This document shows positions 1 to 6,433 of a stretch of DNA of 15,948 nt, piece after piece. The translations under genes were made by a program, and so were the position numbers. Source of the DNA: SIG578 sp045543635 (GTDB lineage: Bacteria; Bacillota; Clostridia; Oscillospirales; Ruminococcaceae); NCBI GenBank assembly GCA_045543635.1, contig JAZQMT010000134.1, positions 1 to 15,948 on the forward strand. Reading direction: 5' to 3'. Under the pieces are notes generated by a model. It had not been told where the DNA came from. It saw nothing but the letters and a program-made list of their open reading frames with translations, and did not search any database. The first letter of the stretch is position 1, and each line of letters opens with the position of its first letter.

Positions 1-2
1 AC

Positions 3-701
3 TTTGTCTTCCTAAGACCGCTTGGCCTCCGACTTAGAACAACAGAAAGCTACCGTGCCAGACTTATGCTGCAAGGCATTTGTCTTTCAGACGAGCAGAT
101 TGAAAAATACAGCAGCAATATGCTTGAGCATGATCAAGTAACCTCTTTCCTATCACAAACGACTATGGAAGAGGACATTGCATTGTTGCGCAATAACTGT
201 GCAGACTCCTTTGTTGTTACAAACACGGGATTTGAAAGCAGTATTACGCTTGACAAGGCAAATCTCGTATTCTACAGTGTCCCCTATGACGAGGGCTGGA
301 GTGCAACGGTAAACGGAAAAGAAGTTGCTGTCGAGCGAGTAAACAGCGGATTTATGGCTGTTTATGCCGAGGCAGGCGAAAACAATATCGTTTTCAAATA
401 CACAACTCCGGGACTGCACGCGGGACTTATCCTATCCATCGTTTCGCTTGTGCTGCTTCTCATTTATCTTACCTGCATCCACTTCTACCGCAAAAAACAT
501 CCCATCTGCACACAGCAGGATTCGGATGCGATGTTTGATGAACTCAGTGATATGCTCGCACAGAAAAATGATGACATCATGTCGCTTACCATTCATGCTG
601 CAAACGAGGTCATGCCGCCGGAGGAAGAACCGCTGCGTTTTCCACCCGAGGAACAATCCGAACCCAAAGAAAATTCTGATGATTTGGAGGAAAAGGAATG
701 A
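3..701 (+). CDS. YfhO-family membrane protein, C-terminal part (5' end outside window)
   Basis: The reading frame is already open at base 3, so the N-terminal part lies outside the window. The visible part has an extracytoplasmic beta-rich domain with the YfhO-type pattern VFYSVPYDEGWSATVNGK followed by RVNSGFMAVYAEAGENNI, then one hydrophobic segment (LILSIVSLVLLLIYLTCIHF) and an acidic cytoplasmic tail rich in Glu and Pro. YfhO proteins are large polytopic membrane proteins. In Bacillus subtilis yfhO is paired with the glycosyltransferase gene csbB and acts in lipoteichoic acid glycosylation, probably as the extracytoplasmic sugar transferase. The next gene here is a CsbB/GtrB-like enzyme that overlaps the stop codon, so the same partnership is inferred. 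The sugar and the acceptor cannot be read from sequence. Family call confident; exact role inferred. Confidence 0.85.
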   Translation, partial: FVFLRPLGLRLRTTESYRARLMLQGICLSDEQIEKYSSNMLEHDQVTSFLSQTTMEEDIALLRNNCADSFVVTNTGFESSITLDKANLVFYSVPYDEGWSATVNGKEVAVERVNSGFMAVYAEAGENNIVFKYTTPGLHAGLILSIVSLVLLLIYLTCIHFYRKKHPICTQQDSDAMFDELSDMLAQKNDDIMSLTIHAANEVMPPEEEPLRFPPEEQSEPKENSDDLEEKE

Positions 702-1639
702 AAACAATTTATTTTGTTGTACCCTGTTACAATGAGCAGGAGGTTTTACCCGAGACCTCCAAAAGATTGCTTCAAAAGCTTGAAAGCCTTATAGAAAACT
801 GCAAAATCAGCCAAGAAAGCCGCATCGTTTTTGTTGATGACGGCAGCCGTGATGACACATACAGCATTATTTCCAAGCTGCACCAGCAGGACGAGCGTTT
901 TTGCGGCATCAAGCTTTCCCGCAATCGAGGGCACCAAAATGCACTTTTGGCAGGACTTATGACGGTTAAGGATAAATGTGACGCTGCCATTTCCCTTGAT
1001 GCCGACCTTCAGGACGATATTGATGTTATCGATGCGTTTATTGATAAATTCCTGCAAGGCTGCGATGTTGTTTACGGCGTGCGCAGCAGCCGCAAGACCG
1101 ATACCGGTTTTAAACGGACTACCGCGCTTGCCTTTTACAAGCTTATGCTTTTCCTCGGCGTTGAAATGGTTTACAACCACGCCGATTACCGCTTAATGAG
1201 CAGCCGCGCACTTAATGCGCTTTCCGATTTTAAGGAAGTCAACCTGTTTTTGCGCGGTATCGTTCCCTTGGTGGGTTTCAAGAGTGCTACCGTTTCTTAC
1301 GAACGGCACGAGCGTTTTGCCGGAGAATCAAAATATCCGCTAAAAAAAATGCTGGCATTTGCTATTGACGGGATAACCTCCTTCAGCGTAAAGCCCATAC
1401 GCATGGTTTTCGGGCTCGGTGTTATCATTTTCCTTTGCAGCATCCTTGTTCTGATATACTCCTTTATCCGTTGGCTGTGCGGTCACACCGTTACCGGCTG
1501 GACCACTACCATTCTATCCATTTGGGCATTGGGCGGAATTCAGCTTTTATCTTTAGGGCTTGTAGGAGAATATATCGGAAAAATATACAAAGAAGTTAAG
1601 GCGCGTCCTAAATTTATTATTGATGAAACTCTTTTTTAA
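698..1639 (+). CDS. Family 2 glycosyltransferase, GtrB/CsbB-like (polyprenyl-phosphate sugar transferase)
   Basis: The protein has 313 residues. The N-terminus (IYFVVPCYNEQEVLPET) is the GT-A nucleotide-binding start of GT2 enzymes; FVDDGSRDDT and the metal-binding SLDADLQDD (DxD) follow. The region with FAGESKYPLKKMLAFAIDGI is typical of the DPM1/GtrB subgroup. The C-terminus has two membrane helices (about residues 234-258 and 270-290) followed by the family tail GEYIGKIYKEVKARPKF. Such enzymes transfer a sugar from a nucleotide donor to undecaprenyl phosphate on the cytoplasmic face. The start ATG overlaps the previous TGA (ATGA, 698-701), indicating translational coupling with the YfhO-like gene, and AGGAAA lies just upstream. 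No GtrA-type flippase gene is visible in the window, so it must be encoded elsewhere if one is used. The sugar is unknown. Confidence 0.9.
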   Translation: MKTIYFVVPCYNEQEVLPETSKRLLQKLESLIENCKISQESRIVFVDDGSRDDTYSIISKLHQQDERFCGIKLSRNRGHQNALLAGLMTVKDKCDAAISLDADLQDDIDVIDAFIDKFLQGCDVVYGVRSSRKTDTGFKRTTALAFYKLMLFLGVEMVYNHADYRLMSSRALNALSDFKEVNLFLRGIVPLVGFKSATVSYERHERFAGESKYPLKKMLAFAIDGITSFSVKPIRMVFGLGVIIFLCSILVLIYSFIRWLCGHTVTGWTTTILSIWALGGIQLLSLGLVGEYIGKIYKEVKARPKFIIDETLF

Positions 1640-1655
1640 GGAGCTATTTTAAAGC

Positions 1656-2618
1656 ATGAAAGAAAAGTTTGTTTTTATAATAAATCCCAAGGCGGGCAAA
1701 ACAGGCAGCGCTATGAATTTCATAAACAAAATCGAAGCTGCCTGCAAAGCATTTGAACTTGACAGCGAGATATACATTACCAAAGCGGTTTCCGATGCAC
1801 GGGAATATGTAAAGATGCGTTGCAAAAACCTTGATCGTCCGACACGATTTTATGCCTGCGGCGGTGACGGCACCATAAATGAGGTTATCAATGGTGCCGT
1901 CGGCACGCCTCTTGCCAGTGTCGGCATTTTACCGCTCGGCTCAGGCAACGATTATATAAAAGCTTTTAAAGATGCCGATTTTCTTAATTTACCGGCGCAG
2001 ATAAAAGGAAAACCCACCCCTGTTGACCTTATTCGAATCGGTGATAGATTTGTTGCCAACATGTGCAACATCGGCTTTGATGCAACGGTGGCACACAATT
2101 TCGTAAAATTCAAAACCATTCCCGGTGTTTCGGGAAAAATGGCATACTCTATAAGTGTTTTTTACTGTCTGATCAATAAAATTTCTACTCCTATGACCAT
2201 CGTGTTAGATGACGGCACAGAAATATGTGATGACATGTTGCTCTGCTCGCTTTCCAAAGGTATCTATTGCGGTGGTCAATACAAAACGGCACCTCTTGCC
2301 GATCTTTCAGACGGGTTTATGGATGTTTGCCCCATTAAAAAAATTTCCCGTGCACAATTTCTCAAGTTCTTTAATCTTTACAAAGACGGAAATCATGTAA
2401 ACAACCCGGAACTTGAAAAATGGGTATCCTATCACAAATGTAAGAAGGTTACCATAAAGGGAGTGCACAAACTTCCGGTCACCTTTGACGGTGAGCCTGC
2501 ATTTTTAGACGGAACGGTTACCTTTGAGCTTGCACCGAAGGCAGTTCATATCATCATTCCTGCGAAGGAAGCCAAAATCGACCAAGACGAAAAGAAATCT
2601 GCCGCCGAAATTCTGTAA
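1656..2618 (+). CDS. Diacylglycerol kinase/YegS-type lipid kinase family protein
   Basis: The protein has 320 residues, the usual size of the soluble DagK/YegS/BmrU family. It begins with KFVFIINPKAGK (conserved NPxxG), has the catalytic nucleotide-binding motif GGDGT at residues 69-73 and PLGSGNDYIK near 93-102, and ends with the beta-rich C-terminal domain (LPVTFDGEPAF). The family phosphorylates diacylglycerol or related lipids using ATP at the cytoplasmic membrane face; in Gram-positive bacteria DagK recycles diacylglycerol released during lipoteichoic acid synthesis. That function would suit its place 16 bp behind the YfhO and glycosyltransferase genes, and the ribosome site AAGGAG (1638-1643) touches the previous stop. 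Substrate is inferred from family and context only; sphingosine-like or other lipid substrates cannot be excluded. A strong terminator follows within 10 bp, closing the operon. Confidence 0.88.
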   Translation: MKEKFVFIINPKAGKTGSAMNFINKIEAACKAFELDSEIYITKAVSDAREYVKMRCKNLDRPTRFYACGGDGTINEVINGAVGTPLASVGILPLGSGNDYIKAFKDADFLNLPAQIKGKPTPVDLIRIGDRFVANMCNIGFDATVAHNFVKFKTIPGVSGKMAYSISVFYCLINKISTPMTIVLDDGTEICDDMLLCSLSKGIYCGGQYKTAPLADLSDGFMDVCPIKKISRAQFLKFFNLYKDGNHVNNPELEKWVSYHKCKKVTIKGVHKLPVTFDGEPAFLDGTVTFELAPKAVHIIIPAKEAKIDQDEKKSAAEIL

Positions 2619-2624
2619 CGGAAA

Positions 2625-2652
2625 AACAGCGTGACTTGTCACGCTGTTTTTT
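2625..2652. terminator. Bidirectional rho-independent terminator between lipid kinase and 114-aa gene
   Basis: The arms AACAGCGTGAC (2625-2635) and GTCACGCTGTT (2638-2648) form a long perfect stem. It is followed by a T run on the plus strand and preceded by an A run, so it can also end minus-strand transcripts. It lies exactly between two converging genes. Confidence 0.85.
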
Positions 2653-2996
2653 TATGTAATCTCTTTTTCGAGCAGCCATGCACCATCATGATAATTTCCC
2701 ACAAAGACATTGCTGAGCTGGTCAGCTGTCTTACGGCAAATATCGAGCGTTTTTTCATTCATTCCGTCACTCACGATATAAACCGCAACATATTTTCCTG
2801 TTACTATTTTTCGGGAATCTGACGCAAGGCTGCGGATTATCATTTCGGCATTATCGCAGTCTGAACCCGGTTTATAAAAAAGCACCGAGGGATTTTGTCC
2901 GCGCACGCACAGAATACTCTCAATCCACTCAAAAACTTTATGTAGTCCCAGAAGCGCCAAAATAAAGATTACAGAAAAAATAACGGCTTTTTCCAC
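2652..2996 (-). CDS. Hypothetical small membrane-anchored protein downstream of sigE
   Basis: This is a 114-residue protein I do not recognise. Residues about 4-22 (AVIFSVIFILALLGLHKVF) form one hydrophobic segment, followed by a soluble domain of about 90 residues containing two cysteines (ILCVRG and SDCDN) and a VAVYIVSDGMNE stretch that looks like a beta strand and turn. The start is GTG at 2996, chosen because GGGAGG lies 8 nt upstream; no nearer ATG exists in frame. It follows sigE by 65 bp on the same strand with no clear terminator between, so it may be co-transcribed with spoIIGA-sigE and expressed early in the mother cell. In many spore formers sigG occupies this place. The start codon lies inside one arm of a long inverted repeat. 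A sporulation role is inference from position only. Confidence 0.7.
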   Translation of the reverse strand: MEKAVIFSVIFILALLGLHKVFEWIESILCVRGQNPSVLFYKPGSDCDNAEMIIRSLASDSRKIVTGKYVAVYIVSDGMNEKTLDICRKTADQLSNVFVGNYHDGAWLLEKEIT

Positions 2997-3057
2997 AGTT
3001 TCCGCCTCCCTTTACTATCATTTTATGAAAAAGGCAGAAAATTGTGAAAAAGCCGTT
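2982..3057 (-). repeat. Inverted repeat spanning the sigE-114-aa gene junction
   Basis: The arm AACGGCTTTTTCCACA (2982-2997) is matched by TGTGAAAAAGCCGTT (3043-3057), complementary except for one extra base. In the minus-strand mRNA the 3' arm contains the GUG start codon, the ribosome site lies in the loop of about 45 nt, and a run of six U follows within a base of the arm. It could therefore hide the start codon or act as a terminator/attenuator. Confidence 0.6.
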
Positions 3058-3061
3058 TTTT

Positions 3062-3772
3062 CTAAATCAGGTTTTCAATATCTTTCTTAAGACGATTGAT
3101 TATTTTTTTCTCAAGCCTTGAAATATAGGATTGAGAAATACCGATAATAGAGGCAACCTCCTTTTGGGTGTGCTCCTTATGCCCATTAAGCCCAAAACGC
3201 ATTTCCATAATGGTACGCTCCCGCTCGGATAACTTAGAAACAGCTCCGAGCAGCACATCCCGTTCTACCTCCTGCTCAATATGCGCATTGATTGTATCAG
3301 AATCGGTTCCTAATACATCAGAAAGAAGCAGTTCATTCCCGTCCCAATCAATATTAAGCGGTTCATCAATAGAAACCTCTATACGCTGAACGTTGTTTTT
3401 GCGCAGATACATTAAAATTTCATTTTCAATACAGCGCGAAGCATAGGTTGCAAGCTTGATGTTGCGTTCGGGGCAAAATGTGTTAACTGCTTTAATAAGC
3501 CCTATTGTCCCGATAGAAATAAGATCCTCAACACCGATACCCGTTGACTCAAATTTACGGGCAATATAAACTACCAGACGCAGGTTATGTACAATAAGCA
3601 TTTCCCTTGCCTTTTGCGCATTGACCTTCATAAGAGCAAAAGCATCTTCTTCCTGCTGTGCACTCAGCGGCGGAGGAAGACTTTCAGGCCCGTTAACGTA
3701 ATACACTCCCGCACGAAATTTTTTAAGTATGATAAGGATAAAAAGATACACTCTATTTTCAAGCCGTTTCAA
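3062..3772 (-). CDS. sigE: RNA polymerase sporulation sigma factor SigE (pro-sigma-E)
   Basis: SigE is the early mother-cell sigma factor, made as an inactive precursor and cleaved by SpoIIGA. After a short hydrophobic pro-region come the family signatures VYYVNGPESLPPPLS, LRLVVYIARKFESTGIGVED, SIGTIGLIKAVNTF, LATYASRCIENEILMYLR (region 2), NIDWDGNELLLSDVLGTD, and the region 4 helix-turn-helix TQKEVASIIGISQSYISRLE. I set the start at TTG 3772 (236 residues) because AGAAGG lies 7 nt upstream and the resulting pro-sequence (MKRLENRVYLF) resembles known SigE starts. A second TTG at 3796 overlaps the spoIIGA stop (TTGA) but has no convincing ribosome site. There is no ATG in this part. It directly follows spoIIGA on the same strand, the conserved spoIIG operon order. 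Product call is very secure; the start is less so. Confidence 0.95.
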   Translation of the reverse strand: MKRLENRVYLFILIILKKFRAGVYYVNGPESLPPPLSAQQEEDAFALMKVNAQKAREMLIVHNLRLVVYIARKFESTGIGVEDLISIGTIGLIKAVNTFCPERNIKLATYASRCIENEILMYLRKNNVQRIEVSIDEPLNIDWDGNELLLSDVLGTDSDTINAHIEQEVERDVLLGAVSKLSERERTIMEMRFGLNGHKEHTQKEVASIIGISQSYISRLEKKIINRLKKDIENLI

Positions 3773-3792
3773 AAACACACCTTCTCTTTTAC

Positions 3793-4680
3793 TCAAACCG
3801 TGATAAGTTCGGGGTTTAATAACACATCAAACTCCCCGCCTGCAATCTTTTTGTGGGTAACAGCCATGATAATTTGTTCTATCTCTTGCTGCTCCCGACC
3901 GTTTTTTATTACCGCTCTGTCAAGCACGAGGCCTGCCATAACACCACTGTCTCCCAGTGAATCAAAAGGAATAACGCGAAATCTTTGAGAAATGCCGCTT
4001 GTAATAATGTCTTGATAAAAACCCAACTCAAAATTTCCCCTTTTAAAAATTTTTTCCATAGAAGGAGTAAGCAGTGCTTTGACCTTATCAAAATCGCAGA
4101 CAATAACGGGAGTTCCCGAAATGGTATCTCTCAGCATATTGCCGCTGTCCATCATGCCGACAAGCTCGACCTTGCGCCCTTCGAGCCAAAGAGTAATGCT
4201 GTATTCCCTTCCTCTTGCTTTTCTGCCCGCAATGATTTTGGATACTACAAGCGAGATAATATAAACTGCCGCAGTCATAAGTATCAAAACTACAGGCGAA
4301 ATATTATAAAACACCGCGCCATTTCGCACGATCAGTCCGCCCGGATGGAAAATCGACCACAATAAAAGTGTACCTCCTGCTAAAATAACATTTGCAGCAT
4401 AGAAAACGGATACTGATTTTATGTAACGCAGCGGATTTTTAAACCCAAACGCAAGCAGCACAACACCCAGTGAGACAGAAAGCTTTACAAGCATTTCAAA
4501 AATAAACGGAAGCTCGGGAGCGAAAATCAAAAGCGAAGACAAACAAGCCGCCGCAGCACCCACCAACATCCGCCATTTTTTTACCTCGTTTTTAGACAAA
4601 AACGCCGTCAACAACAACAGAAAATAATCCACGATAAAATTGGTCAGGATAAGAATATCTACATAAACCGTTTCCACCAT
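3793..4680 (-). CDS. spoIIGA: Sporulation sigma-E factor processing peptidase SpoIIGA
   Basis: SpoIIGA is a membrane aspartic protease that removes the pro-sequence of SigE when triggered from the forespore through SpoIIR. The 295-residue protein has the expected layout: five hydrophobic segments in the first ~150 residues (starting VYVDILILTNFIVDYFLLLL) and a soluble C-terminal protease domain. The catalytic motif is MDSGNMLRD with Asp178, in place of the more common DTGN; family length and spacing are normal. Other conserved blocks are SGTPVIV and FRVIPFDSLG. The start ATG 4680 has AAGGAGG only 4 nt away; a GTG directly after it has better spacing (7 nt) and could be used instead. It lies immediately upstream of sigE. 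A Spo0A-type promoter is seen at 4701-4735. Confidence 0.95.
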   Translation of the reverse strand: MVETVYVDILILTNFIVDYFLLLLTAFLSKNEVKKWRMLVGAAAACLSSLLIFAPELPFIFEMLVKLSVSLGVVLLAFGFKNPLRYIKSVSVFYAANVILAGGTLLLWSIFHPGGLIVRNGAVFYNISPVVLILMTAAVYIISLVVSKIIAGRKARGREYSITLWLEGRKVELVGMMDSGNMLRDTISGTPVIVCDFDKVKALLTPSMEKIFKRGNFELGFYQDIITSGISQRFRVIPFDSLGDSGVMAGLVLDRAVIKNGREQQEIEQIIMAVTHKKIAGGEFDVLLNPELITV

Positions 4681-4700
4681 GCCGCCTCCTTACGAAAAAC

Positions 4701-4735
4701 ATTGTAGCAGAAGGGCAGGGTTAGTTTTTGTCGAA
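4701..4735 (-). promoter_or_regulatory. spoIIG promoter: Spo0A box over a -35 with a 22-bp spacer
   Basis: On the plus strand TTTGTCGAA (4727-4735) fits the 0A box core TGNCGAA exactly. Read on the minus strand it supplies a -35-like TCGACA (4734-4729), and a -10 TACAAT lies at 4706-4701, separated by exactly 22 bp. The B. subtilis spoIIG promoter is known for a 22-bp spacer rescued by Spo0A~P bound next to the -35. The predicted transcript start (~4694) leaves a leader of about 14 nt with the AAGGAGG ribosome site. Confidence 0.7.
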
Positions 4736-4774
4736 ATTATGGTTCTTTCTAAAATATTTGTTGTTTTTTTATCG

Positions 4775-4805
4775 GTGACAAAAACAGCTTGCTTTGCATA
4801 TGATA
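4775..4805 (+). promoter_or_regulatory. Promoter of the Cys-rich gene (sigma-A or sigma-K type)
   Basis: Two readings fit. For sigma-A: GTGACA (4775-4780), 18 bp, TATGAT (4799-4804), each one base from consensus. For sigma-K: AC (4778-4779), 17 bp, CATATGATA (4797-4805), matching CATANNNTA exactly. Sequence alone cannot decide between them; the sigma-K reading would place the gene in the late mother cell. Confidence 0.5.
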
Positions 4806-4849
4806 AAACAGAGGAGCAATCCTCATTTTTTAGGACAGGAGTTTTTCAT

Positions 4850-5104
4850 ATGAGCTGTTCTGTTTGTAACTGTGCTTGCAACTCTGCCTCCGATTGCGAG
4901 CAAAACTTTGCAGACAGTGTATATACACGCAAATTATGCGGCGAAGACTGTAATACAGAATGCGGTCAAGCCCAAAAGCGGCTCTGCTGTAATTGTGACG
5001 GCAGCTGCGAATGCTTTGAAAGCAACAGACGCAATCCTTTCTGGCCGGATTTCACCCATCCGCGCACGCTTTCGTGCCAAGAGCTTTACTGCTGCGAGGC
5101 ATAA
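4850..5104 (+). CDS. Cysteine-rich small protein (84 aa, 16 Cys) divergent from spoIIGA
   Basis: The product is not recognised. It has 84 residues with 16 cysteines (19%) arranged in clusters: CSVCNCACNSASDC at the N-terminus, CGEDCNTEC in the middle, CCNCDGSCEC, and CQELYCC near the end. Between the last two clusters is a cysteine-free aromatic/proline stretch, NPFWPDFTHP. The start ATG 4850 was chosen because AGGAG lies about 9 nt upstream; the frame stays open further upstream (an ATG at 4739 would add a hydrophobic leader), but that start lacks a ribosome site and lies before the promoter. No signal peptide or membrane segment is then present. A metal-binding (metallothionein-like) role or a disulfide-crosslinked spore-layer protein are both possible. 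Position next to spoIIGA and a possible sigma-K promoter favour the latter, as inference. A terminator follows directly. Confidence 0.65.
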   Translation: MSCSVCNCACNSASDCEQNFADSVYTRKLCGEDCNTECGQAQKRLCCNCDGSCECFESNRRNPFWPDFTHPRTLSCQELYCCEA

Positions 5105-5110
5105 TAAAAA

Positions 5111-5149
5111 ACACAAAAAACCCCGACTTTAAGTCGGGGTTTTTTGTGT
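5111..5149. terminator. Bidirectional terminator between Cys-rich gene and uppP
   Basis: A perfect 19-bp inverted repeat around the centre T5130 has the GC core CCCCGACTT / AAGTCGGGG, with A6 before and T6 after, so it works in both directions. It separates the converging Cys-rich gene and uppP. Confidence 0.9.
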
Positions 5150-5163
5150 GGCTTCTGCCATGA

Positions 5164-6036
5164 TTATAAAAGAAAATAGATAACCAAAATAATACCAAGG
5201 ACAATTCGATAGTAACCGAAGAAGGAAAAATCGTGTTTCTTTACATACTCCATAAGCTTTTTAATGCACACCATGGATACCAGGAAGGAAATGACCATTC
5301 CAATAATAAGAATTATGCTTTCGTTTGCTGAAAAGCTGCTTTCGGAAAGGAACTGCATGATTTTAAGAAGACTTACACCAAACATGGTGGGGATAGCCAT
5401 AAAGAAACTAAACTCGGCAGCAGTCGGACGGGAAACACCTATAATAAGCGCGCCGATAATCGTAGCGCCTGAACGGGAGGTTCCCGGAACGATGGCGAGC
5501 AGTTGAAAAAATCCGATAATAAGAGCCAGTTTATATGTTATCTCAGAAAGGTTGTTTACCCGCATGGTGCGTTTTTTATTCATTTTCTCAACAACGATAA
5601 AGAGGATACCATAAAGAACCAGCGCCACGCTTATCACAACAAGTCCCAAAAGGTTCGGCTCCCCTGTACGGGTATACATTAAAGCATCTATTTTAGAATC
5701 GACGATAAGCCCCAGAACCGACGGCAAGGTTGCAACAAGAACCTTAAACCACAAAATCCACTGTTCTTTTTTAAAAATACCTGTATCGACCGAGAGAAAG
5801 TTTGCATTCTTTTCAGGCATCTTAAAGGGCCAAAGTTTTTTCCAAAAAAGCACAATAACAGCAAATATAGCACCGAGCTGGATGACATAGTTAAACATTT
5901 CGGGAAAATGCCCCGAAACCCCGTTTCCAAACGGAAAAAAGCCTTGTGCAAGAATCAGGTGCCCTGTACTGCTGACAGGCAGCCATTCAGTTATTCCCTC
6001 AATAATACCATATAAAATAGCTTTGAAATAATCCAT
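5164..6036 (-). CDS. uppP: Undecaprenyl-diphosphatase UppP (BacA family)
   Basis: UppP dephosphorylates undecaprenyl pyrophosphate to the monophosphate at the outer face of the membrane, recycling the lipid carrier for peptidoglycan and wall polymers; overexpression gives bacitracin resistance. The 290-residue, strongly hydrophobic protein has both family signatures: EGITEWLPVSSTGH near residues 13-26 (conserved glutamates, Ser and His) and PGTSRSGATI at 184-193 with the catalytic-site Arg188. Length is slightly above the usual ~270. The start ATG 6036 has AGGAGG 7 nt upstream. It stands alone, with its own promoter (6064-6092) diverging from the methionine operon and a bidirectional terminator 15 bp after its stop. 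Very secure. Confidence 0.97.
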   Translation of the reverse strand: MDYFKAILYGIIEGITEWLPVSSTGHLILAQGFFPFGNGVSGHFPEMFNYVIQLGAIFAVIVLFWKKLWPFKMPEKNANFLSVDTGIFKKEQWILWFKVLVATLPSVLGLIVDSKIDALMYTRTGEPNLLGLVVISVALVLYGILFIVVEKMNKKRTMRVNNLSEITYKLALIIGFFQLLAIVPGTSRSGATIIGALIIGVSRPTAAEFSFFMAIPTMFGVSLLKIMQFLSESSFSANESIILIIGMVISFLVSMVCIKKLMEYVKKHDFSFFGYYRIVLGIILVIYFLL

Positions 6037-6063
6037 TGTTTCGCCTCCTGTGTCTATTTTTAT

Positions 6064-6092
6064 AGTATATCCTCTTTTTTTATTCCTGTCAA
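6064..6092 (-). promoter_or_regulatory. Sigma-A promoter of uppP
   Basis: On the minus strand, TTGACA (6092-6087), a 17-bp spacer and TATACT (6069-6064) form a near-consensus promoter about 30 bp upstream of the uppP start codon. Confidence 0.85.
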
Positions 6093-6105
6093 CGCAAGAA
6101 AAGGA

Positions 6106-6134
6106 TTGACAAAAGGAAAAAAGAAGCGTATAAT
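6106..6134 (+). promoter_or_regulatory. Consensus sigma-A promoter of the metY-metA operon
   Basis: TTGACA (6106-6111), 17 bp, TATAAT (6129-6134): a perfect consensus promoter. The start point (~6141) lies just before the T-box stem I. Strong unregulated initiation with control by termination is the usual T-box arrangement. It is divergent from the uppP promoter, 13 bp apart. Confidence 0.9.
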
Positions 6135-6140
6135 AACAGA

Positions 6141-6411
6141 AACTGAATATAAAAGCTATGATGAAGAGGGCTGAAGGGTTTAAGTTTCAGAGAGTCGGCG
6201 GGTGGTGCAAGCCGATAACGAGAACATTCAAATGCCTATGGCTTCTGAGCTGAAAATCTGAGCGGAATATTGCGTTAGGGTTTTTCGTGTGATCGCTGCG
6301 TTAATGCGAAGGGCTTGTTAGAGCCTATGAGTGGCGTTTCCCTTTGGGGGCGCAATTTGAGTGGTACCACGGATTTTCCGTCTCAAAGGTTTTCTTTGAG
6401 GCGGATTTTTT
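6141..6411 (+). promoter_or_regulatory. Methionine-specific T-box leader with terminator
   Basis: Stem I elements are visible: GATGAAGAGGG near 6160, the AGAGAG bulge (6190s), and the GGGTGGTGCAAGCC distal loop. The stem I 3' side reads ATG-GCTTCTGAGC, placing the specifier codon ATG (Met) at 6238-6240. The T-box core GAGTGGTACCACGG is at 6359-6372; its UGGU pairs with an ACCA tRNA end, as expected for tRNA-Met. The antiterminator TTTGAG/CTCAAA competes with a terminator stem CCGTCTCAAAG (6378-6388) / CTTTGAGGCGG (6394-6404) followed by T6. Uncharged tRNA-Met would allow read-through into metY-metA. No SAM riboswitch is present. Confidence 0.9.
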
Positions 6412-6433
6412 ATTGAAAAAGGAGATGTGTAAA

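Noticed and set aside
4872..5132. A second plus-strand frame overlapping the Cys-rich gene
   Set aside because: It lacks a ribosome site, is low-complexity and Lys/Ala-rich, and runs into the terminator palindrome; the Cys-rich frame has the start signals.
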